A stretch of DNA of 10,344 nucleotides. Origin: an uncultured Ruminococcus sp. Lineage in GTDB: Bacteria; Bacillota; Clostridia; Oscillospirales; Acutalibacteraceae. The notes below the pieces were generated by a model. The model was not told the origin of the DNA. It saw only the letters and a list, made by a program, of their open reading frames with translations, and ran no database searches. The stretch's first letter is position 1; each line of letters starts with the position of its first letter. The translations under genes and the position numbers were made by a program. Below, one piece after another: positions 5,614-10,344 of this stretch. The DNA is taken from contig CACYDB010000027.1 of assembly GCA_902773035.1 (NCBI GenBank), positions 1 to 10,344 on the forward strand. The letters run 5' to 3'.

Positions 5614-8526
5614 ATGAAGCTCGGACTTGACATAGGCTCGACCACCATAAAATGTGTGGTTCTTGACGAAAGCAACAATATAATTTACAGCACATATCAG
5701 CGCCACTATTCTCAGATCACGGAGAAAATCGGCGAGATTCTCGACACTGTTCGCAAGGAGGTTCCCGAGGCTGAGAACGCCTTTGTGGCAATGAGCGGCA
5801 GCGCGGGAATGGGCGTCGCTGAAAGCTGTGACATAGACTTTGTTCAGGAGGTATACGCTACGCGCGTCGCGGCGAATACATTTATCCCCGGAACAGACGT
5901 TGTAATAGAGCTCGGCGGCGAGGACGCCAAAATCCTTTTCCTCTCAGGCGGTCTTGAGGTACGAATGAACGGTACCTGCGCTGGAGGTACGGGCGCGTTT
6001 ATCGACCAGATGGCAACTCTGCTCAACATTCCGCTCGAGGAAATGGACGAGATTTCAAAGCAGTACGAAAAGACATACACCATCGCCTCACGCTGCGGCG
6101 TTTTCGCCAAGACGGATATCCAGCCGCTTCTCAATCAGGGAGCGCGAAAGGCTGACATCGCGGAGAGTATTTTCCGCGCCGTTGTAAACCAGACAGTCGC
6201 GGGACTCGCTCAGGGACGCGAGATCGAGGGTCAGGTCGTATACCTCGGCGGTCCGCTCACCTTTATGAGCGAGCTGAGAAAGTGCTTCGACAGAACTCTC
6301 AAAACCGAAGGTATCTGTCCCGAAAATTCACTCTACTACGTTGCCTGCGGAGCCGCGCTCTGCGCTAACAGAACGATCGACTTTGATAAGGTTATCGACG
6401 AGGTCAAAAACTACAAGGGCTCGGGCAACTTCGCGTTTAATCCTCCGCTGTTTGAAAGTCAGAAGGATTACGACGAATTCATCAAGCGTCACGAGAAGGC
6501 TCACGTCAGCACAGGCGACCTCAAGTCCTACAAGGGCAAGGCGTACATCGGTATGGACTCGGGCTCAACCACGGTCAAGGCGGTTGTGCTCTCCGAGGAC
6601 AGAGAGCTTCTCTTCTCAAAATATATGCAGTCAAAGGGCAATCCCGTGGAGCTCATCAAGAGCTTCTTGCAGGAGGTTTACGAGATCAATCCCGACCTCG
6701 ACGTCGCCTCCTCAGCGGTCACGGGCTACGGCGAGGATATTATCAAGAACGCCTTCTCCGTTGACTACGGCATAGTTGAAACCATCGCGCACTTCACCGC
6801 CGCCAAGCATTTTATGCCCGACGTTGAATTTGTTATCGACATCGGCGGTCAGGATATCAAGTGCTTCAAAATACATAACGGAACGATCGACAACCTGTTT
6901 CTCAACGAGGCGTGCTCCTCAGGCTGCGGAAGCTTTTTGCAGACCTTCGCGAACGCGCTCGGCTATTCGATCGAGGACTTCGCGAACAAGGGAATTTTCG
7001 CCAAGCACCCTGTTGATTTAGGCTCGCGCTGTACCGTATTTATGAATTCCTCGGTCAAGCAGGCTCAGAAGGACGGCGCGACTATCGAGGATATCTCAGC
7101 GGGACTTTCGCTGTCAGTCGTAAAGAACGCGCTGTACAAGGTCATCCGCGCCACCAATCCCGACGAGCTCGGCAGGAGAGTCGTAGTTCAGGGCGGAACC
7201 TTCCTCAACAACGCCGTGCTCAGAGCCTTTGAGCAGGAGATGGGCGTCGAGGTTGTAAGAAGTAACATCGCGGGACTTATGGGCGCTTACGGCGCGGCTC
7301 TCTACTCAATGGAGAAGGTCAAGGATAAGGAAAATCCCAAGTCTACCATCGCCGACAGAGAGTATCTCGACAACTTTGTCCACGAAATCAAGGTAACAAA
7401 CTGCGGACTGTGCAGCAACAACTGCCGTCTGACAGTCAATACATTCTCGGGCGGAAAGAAATTCATCGCGGGCAACCGCTGTGAAAGACCTATCACCAAA
7501 AAGGCTCCCGCCTCAGACAGAAACATTTTCGCCTACAAGCTGGAGCTGCTCTCGGAGTACGAGCCTGTTGCGACGGGCTCAAGGGGCACGATCGGCATCC
7601 CGATGGGACTGAATATGTACGAGCTCTTCCCGTTCTGGTGGAGATTCTTTACGGAGCTCGGCTTCAAGGTAGTCCACTCTCCCTTCTCCAACCGCAAGAT
7701 TTATCAGAAGGGTCAGCAGACAATCCCCAGCGACACCGTATGCTTCCCCGCCAAGCTTATGCACGGTCATATCCAGTACCTGCTTGACGAGGGAATCGAA
7801 AACATCTTCTATCCCTGTATGTCCTATAACTTCGACGAAGGCGCTGGCGACAACCATTACAACTGTCCCGTAGTCGCCTACTACCCCGAGGTTATCAAGA
7901 ACAATATGAAGGGCATCAGAAATATCAAGTTCATTATGCCGTATCTCGGTATCCACAGACCTAAGGATTTTCCGAAAAAGGCGTATGAAAATCTCAGACA
8001 ATACTTCGGCTCGCTGACTCTCGGCGAGGTCAAGGCGGCGTCAAAGGCAGCGTACAAGGAGTACGACAGCTACTTTGCGCGTGTACGCTCCCGAGGCAAC
8101 GAGATCATTGCCGAGGCTGAGCAGGACGGACGAGAGATCATCGTCCTTTCAGGCCGTCCGTACCACGTTGATCCCGAAATCAACCACGGTATCGACAAGC
8201 TTATCTCGGGCTTTAACGTAAGCGTTGTCAGCGAGGACGTCGTAAGCGTCCGCGCGGATAGCTTCCACACCGCCGTGCTCAACCAGTGGACTTACCACTC
8301 AAGACTTTACGCCGCGGCGAATTACGTCAGCACAAGAGACGATATGCAGCTTGTACAGCTCGTATCCTTCGGCTGCGGAGTTGACGCTATCACCACGGAC
8401 GAGGTCAGGGAGATCCTCGAACGCAACAATAAGATTTACACCCAGATCAAGATAGACGAAATCACCAATCTCGGCGCGGTCAAAATCCGTATCAGGAGTC
8501 TGCTCTCCGCGATCGGACGCGAATAA
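5614..8526 (+). CDS. Double-ATPase 2-hydroxyacyl-CoA dehydratase activase with DUF2229/HgdB-like domain
   Basis: A 970-residue protein combining an ATP-driven electron donor with a reductase-like part. Domain 1 (about 1-255) and domain 2 (about 310-567) are both BadF/BcrA/HgdC-type ASKHA ATPases: each opens with a phosphate loop (LDIGSTTIK at 5-13; MDSGSTTVK at 314-322) and repeats IELGGEDAK / IDIGGQDIK. Each carries candidate [4Fe-4S] Cys: C122 (GTCAGGTGAF) and C161 (SRCGVFAKTD) in domain 1, C434/C438 (CSSGCGSF) and C473 (SRCTVF) in domain 2. A linker (about 590-630) has C597, C600, C604 and C623. Residues about 658-970 are a DUF2229/HgdB-like domain with C710, C735, C751 and C921, ending in KIYTQIKIDEITNLGAVKIRIRSLL. 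In the known HgdC family, ATP hydrolysis drives an electron to a dehydratase or double-cubane reductase. ATG 5614 follows GGGGG at 5604-5608. Anaerobic cytoplasmic function is expected; the substrate is unknown. Confidence 0.93.
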   Translation: MKLGLDIGSTTIKCVVLDESNNIIYSTYQRHYSQITEKIGEILDTVRKEVPEAENAFVAMSGSAGMGVAESCDIDFVQEVYATRVAANTFIPGTDVVIELGGEDAKILFLSGGLEVRMNGTCAGGTGAFIDQMATLLNIPLEEMDEISKQYEKTYTIASRCGVFAKTDIQPLLNQGARKADIAESIFRAVVNQTVAGLAQGREIEGQVVYLGGPLTFMSELRKCFDRTLKTEGICPENSLYYVACGAALCANRTIDFDKVIDEVKNYKGSGNFAFNPPLFESQKDYDEFIKRHEKAHVSTGDLKSYKGKAYIGMDSGSTTVKAVVLSEDRELLFSKYMQSKGNPVELIKSFLQEVYEINPDLDVASSAVTGYGEDIIKNAFSVDYGIVETIAHFTAAKHFMPDVEFVIDIGGQDIKCFKIHNGTIDNLFLNEACSSGCGSFLQTFANALGYSIEDFANKGIFAKHPVDLGSRCTVFMNSSVKQAQKDGATIEDISAGLSLSVVKNALYKVIRATNPDELGRRVVVQGGTFLNNAVLRAFEQEMGVEVVRSNIAGLMGAYGAALYSMEKVKDKENPKSTIADREYLDNFVHEIKVTNCGLCSNNCRLTVNTFSGGKKFIAGNRCERPITKKAPASDRNIFAYKLELLSEYEPVATGSRGTIGIPMGLNMYELFPFWWRFFTELGFKVVHSPFSNRKIYQKGQQTIPSDTVCFPAKLMHGHIQYLLDEGIENIFYPCMSYNFDEGAGDNHYNCPVVAYYPEVIKNNMKGIRNIKFIMPYLGIHRPKDFPKKAYENLRQYFGSLTLGEVKAASKAAYKEYDSYFARVRSRGNEIIAEAEQDGREIIVLSGRPYHVDPEINHGIDKLISGFNVSVVSEDVVSVRADSFHTAVLNQWTYHSRLYAAANYVSTRDDMQLVQLVSFGCGVDAITTDEVREILERNNKIYTQIKIDEITNLGAVKIRIRSLLSAIGRE

Positions 8527-8542
8527 TTATTGAGGTAAGCTT

Positions 8543-9814
8543 ATGGCAGAATTAAAATATGACGAAAACGGACGCCTTCTCTTTACAAAGGAGATGAAGG
8601 ACGAGGGCTACAAAATCCTCGCTCCCTGTATGGCTCCGATTCACTTTGGATTGATCAAGAACGTCTTTATTCACGAAGGCTACGATTTTGAGCTCGTCGA
8701 TACGGCGGGTCCCGAGATCGCGCAGACAGGACTTAAATATGTCCACAACGACACCTGCTATCCCGCTCTGCTCGTAATCGGACAGCTTATCCACGCGCTC
8801 CAGTCGGGCAAGTACGACGTCAACAAGACCGCTCTGATGATTACCCAGACAGGCGGCGGATGCCGCGCGAGCAACTACATCTTCCTGCTCAGGAAGGCGC
8901 TCAAAAAGGCAGGTTTTCCGCAGGTTCCCGTTATATCGCTTTCAATGGGTATGGAGAAAAACCCCGGCTTCTCGCTGACGATCCCGCTCATAAGACGCTT
9001 CGTCGCGGGACTTGTTTACGGCGACGTGCTGATGCTTCTGAGCAATCAGACAAAGGCTTATGAGGTCAACGAGGGCGAGAGTATGCGCCTTGTTGACGAG
9101 TGGGTCAAGAAGCTGACCGACGACTTTGCCAAGGGCGAGAGCTATCGTCCCAAGGAAATCGGCGTGTATCTCGACAAAATCTGCGAGAGCTTCACAAAAA
9201 TCGAGCTCAACAAAACTCCCAAGGTCAAGGTCGGCGTAGTCGGCGAGATCTATGTAAAATACGCGCGTCTCGGCAACAACGATCTCGAGCGTTTCCTCGC
9301 GGAGCAGAACTGTGAGGTAAACCTCCCGGGAATTATGGGCTTCGCGCTGTTCAAGGTTGACAACAGGCTCGAGGATATCCGTCTCTACGGCGGAAGCAGG
9401 GCTAAATTCCAGGTCTGCACCATCCTGTTCAACTACCTCACAAAGCTTGAGGCTATGATGATAAAATACACCAAGAAGTACGGCTTTACGCCCCCGGGAA
9501 AGTACACCCACATCAAGAAGCTCGTCAAGCCCGTTATCGGCTACGGCTCAAAGATGGGAGAGGGCTGGCTGCTCACGGCTGAAATGCTGGAGCTCGCCGA
9601 AACAGGCTACGAGAATATCGTATGCACTCAGCCCTTCGGATGTCTGCCGAACCATATCAACGGCAAGGGCGCTGTGCGTAAAATCAAGGAGCTCAACCCC
9701 AAGGCGAATATAGTCACGATCGACTACGACCCGGGCGCTCCCAAGGTCAATCAGGAAAACAGAATCAAGCTTATGCTCGCTGTCGCGCGCGAGGAGCTTG
9801 AAAAGAATCAATAA
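8543..9814 (+). CDS. 2-hydroxyacyl-CoA dehydratase (HgdB/YjiM/double-cubane)-like Fe-S protein
   Basis: A soluble protein of 423 residues and the probable catalytic partner of the upstream activase; the gene starts 16 bases after it with GAGG at 8532-8535. Cys in conserved-looking settings are C29 (LAPCMAPIHFG), C72 (HNDTCYPALL), C107 (GGGCRASNY), C361 and C367 (VCTQPFGCLPNHINGKG). C214, C257 and C292 look less constrained. APCMAP, NDTCYPA and GGGCRASNY resemble the D-component of the 2-hydroxyglutaryl-CoA dehydratase superfamily, whose members bind [4Fe-4S] or double-cubane [8Fe-9S] clusters. In many Firmicutes the same parts form one chain of about 1400 residues; here they are split as 970 + 423. 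There is no CoA-transferase nearby, which argues against a classical amino-acid fermentation dehydratase and leaves a double-cubane-type reductase as an option. Family confident, reaction not known. Confidence 0.9.
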   Translation: MAELKYDENGRLLFTKEMKDEGYKILAPCMAPIHFGLIKNVFIHEGYDFELVDTAGPEIAQTGLKYVHNDTCYPALLVIGQLIHALQSGKYDVNKTALMITQTGGGCRASNYIFLLRKALKKAGFPQVPVISLSMGMEKNPGFSLTIPLIRRFVAGLVYGDVLMLLSNQTKAYEVNEGESMRLVDEWVKKLTDDFAKGESYRPKEIGVYLDKICESFTKIELNKTPKVKVGVVGEIYVKYARLGNNDLERFLAEQNCEVNLPGIMGFALFKVDNRLEDIRLYGGSRAKFQVCTILFNYLTKLEAMMIKYTKKYGFTPPGKYTHIKKLVKPVIGYGSKMGEGWLLTAEMLELAETGYENIVCTQPFGCLPNHINGKGAVRKIKELNPKANIVTIDYDPGAPKVNQENRIKLMLAVAREELEKNQ

Positions 9815-9817
9815 AAT

Positions 9818-9844
9818 AAAGCCGCGTAGCTTACGCGGCTTTTT
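9818..9844 (+). terminator. Strong Rho-independent terminator of the activase operon
   Basis: A GC-rich stem, AAAGCCGCGTA (9818 on) with TACGCGGCTTT (9832-9842), closes on a 3-base loop and is followed by T's to 9844. It sits immediately after the stop of the 423-residue gene and shows that the operon ends there. Confidence 0.88.
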
Positions 9845-9859
9845 CCGTAAAAGGTATTT

Positions 9860-10226
9860 ATGAAAAAATTAACAGCGATCTTACTTTGCGTTATAACGCT
9901 TGCGGGAATGTCAGCTCCCGCCTACGCCGCGGAGGATGTAACTCCTCAGCCTATGATTACGCGAAGAAATACGGCAGGAAGCTTTATGTATTTGTCAGCG
10001 GAATCTCCCATGATGAAAAAAACGAGATTCTGATGGAGGGGGAGAAATTTACCGTCAACGCCTCCGTAACTCCGTCTGACGCGACGAATAAAAAATCACA
10101 TGGCACAGCAGTGACAAAAAGGTCGCGACCGTCAGCTCCAAGGGCGTAGTCAAGGCTAAGAAAAAGGGCTGGTCGATTATAAAGGGAAGTAAAAAAGATT
10201 ATTATATCAAAACAAAAAGCTATTGA
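9860..10226 (+). pseudogene. Small secreted Ig-like (Big_2) protein gene, interrupted by two frameshifts
   Basis: ATG 9860, behind AAGG at 9851-9854, opens a clear signal peptide: MKKL, a hydrophobic run, then APAYA|AED as a likely signal-peptidase site. That frame hits TGA at 10031. The coding signal continues in the next frame (KLYVFVSGISHDEKN, then EGEKFTVNASVTPSDATNKK) and, after the A-run at 10090-10095, in the third frame (TWHSSDKKVATVSSKGVVKAKKKGW) to TGA 10224-10226. TVNASVTPSDATNKK..W.SSDKKVATVSSKGVVKAKKKG is the bacterial Ig-like group 2 pattern found in surface and secreted adhesion-type proteins. Restored, the product would be about 122 residues with one Ig-like fold. Each break needs a -1 shift: the first between about 9925 and 9960, the second at the A-run, where re-reading one A gives the family-typical ITW. 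Real decay, sequencing error in a homopolymer, and slippage are all possible. Confidence 0.68.
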
Positions 10227-10234
10227 ATAAAGAA

Positions 10235-10266
10235 AGGCGGTCGGAAATTCCGACCGCCTGATTTTT
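10235..10266. terminator. Bidirectional terminator between the Ig-like gene and a convergent gene
   Basis: AGGCGGTCGG (10235-10244) pairs perfectly with CCGACCGCCT (10250-10259) around a 5-base loop, and ATTTTTA follows. The left flank is A-rich, so the hairpin can also act for the minus-strand gene whose stop is at 10265-10267. Confidence 0.85.
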
Positions 10267-10344
10267 ATCCCGCCGCGGCAAAGTATTTGGAGTATACCTT
10301 GCTTACGCTGCTGAGCACGCATTTGTATCTGTAGAACGGGTACT
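10265..10344 (-). CDS. C-terminus of an unrecognised protein (partial at window end)
   Basis: On the minus strand, the last 25 codons of a gene read YPFYRYKCVLSSVSKVYSKY then FAAAG, with TAA at 10267-10265 right beside the terminator hairpin. The placement of the stop against a terminator and the Tyr/Lys/Ser-rich, stop-free frame suggest a real convergent gene that continues past position 10344. The fragment is too short to assign to a family. Confidence 0.45.
   Translation of the reverse strand, partial: YPFYRYKCVLSSVSKVYSKYFAAAG

Noticed and set aside
8942..9511. 189-codon minus-strand open frame inside the dehydratase-like gene
   Set aside because: It is antisense to a gene with clear family motifs; composition reflects the complementary codon pattern only.

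Overview
The window looks like a chromosomal segment from an anaerobic gut-type Clostridia, probably Oscillospiraceae/Ruminococcus-like. The support is a large oxygen-sensitive 2-hydroxyacyl-CoA dehydratase-type activase gene with its partner, GC-moderate coding DNA with AT-rich intergenic gaps, strong AGGAGG-like ribosome sites, and a Firmicutes-style Phd/ParE module. This placement rests on gene content and family resemblance only; there is no rRNA or other marker gene.

Layout. Positions 2-572 hold a toxin-antitoxin pair: a YefM/Phd-type antitoxin, lacking only its first few codons at the window edge, overlapping a ParE/RelE-type toxin. A hairpin terminator follows. Positions 700-3009 encode a class-II glutamine-dependent asparagine synthetase (AsnB) with an unusual C-terminal extension of about 155 residues, basic-helical and then very acidic. 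A bidirectional terminator separates it from a convergent M14 zinc carboxypeptidase gene (3051-3950, minus). Almost back to back with that, only about 13 bp away, a Nudix hydrolase gene starts (3964-4512, plus), followed after 33 bp by ribF (4546-5478), the bifunctional riboflavin kinase/FAD synthetase.

An AT-rich 135-bp gap with promoter-like boxes and an inverted repeat leads into the main feature. This is a two-gene operon (5614-9814) encoding a 970-residue protein and, 16 bp downstream, a 423-residue 2-hydroxyacyl-CoA dehydratase-like protein. The 970-residue protein carries two tandem BadF/BcrA/HgdC-type ATPase domains, a Cys-rich linker and a DUF2229/HgdB-like domain. Together they resemble an ATP-driven low-potential electron injection system, in which the activase hydrolyses ATP to push electrons into an Fe-S reductase. 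No CoA-transferase, dehydrogenase or substrate gene lies nearby, so the substrate is unknown. A strong hairpin terminator ends the operon.

The last 500 bp contain a small secreted Ig-like (Big_2) protein gene that reads in three successive frames, so it is broken as sequenced. A terminator shared with a convergent minus-strand gene follows; only the last 25 codons of that gene are in the window. No RNA genes, CRISPR arrays or insertion sequences were seen, and no gene-free stretch exceeds 300 bp.
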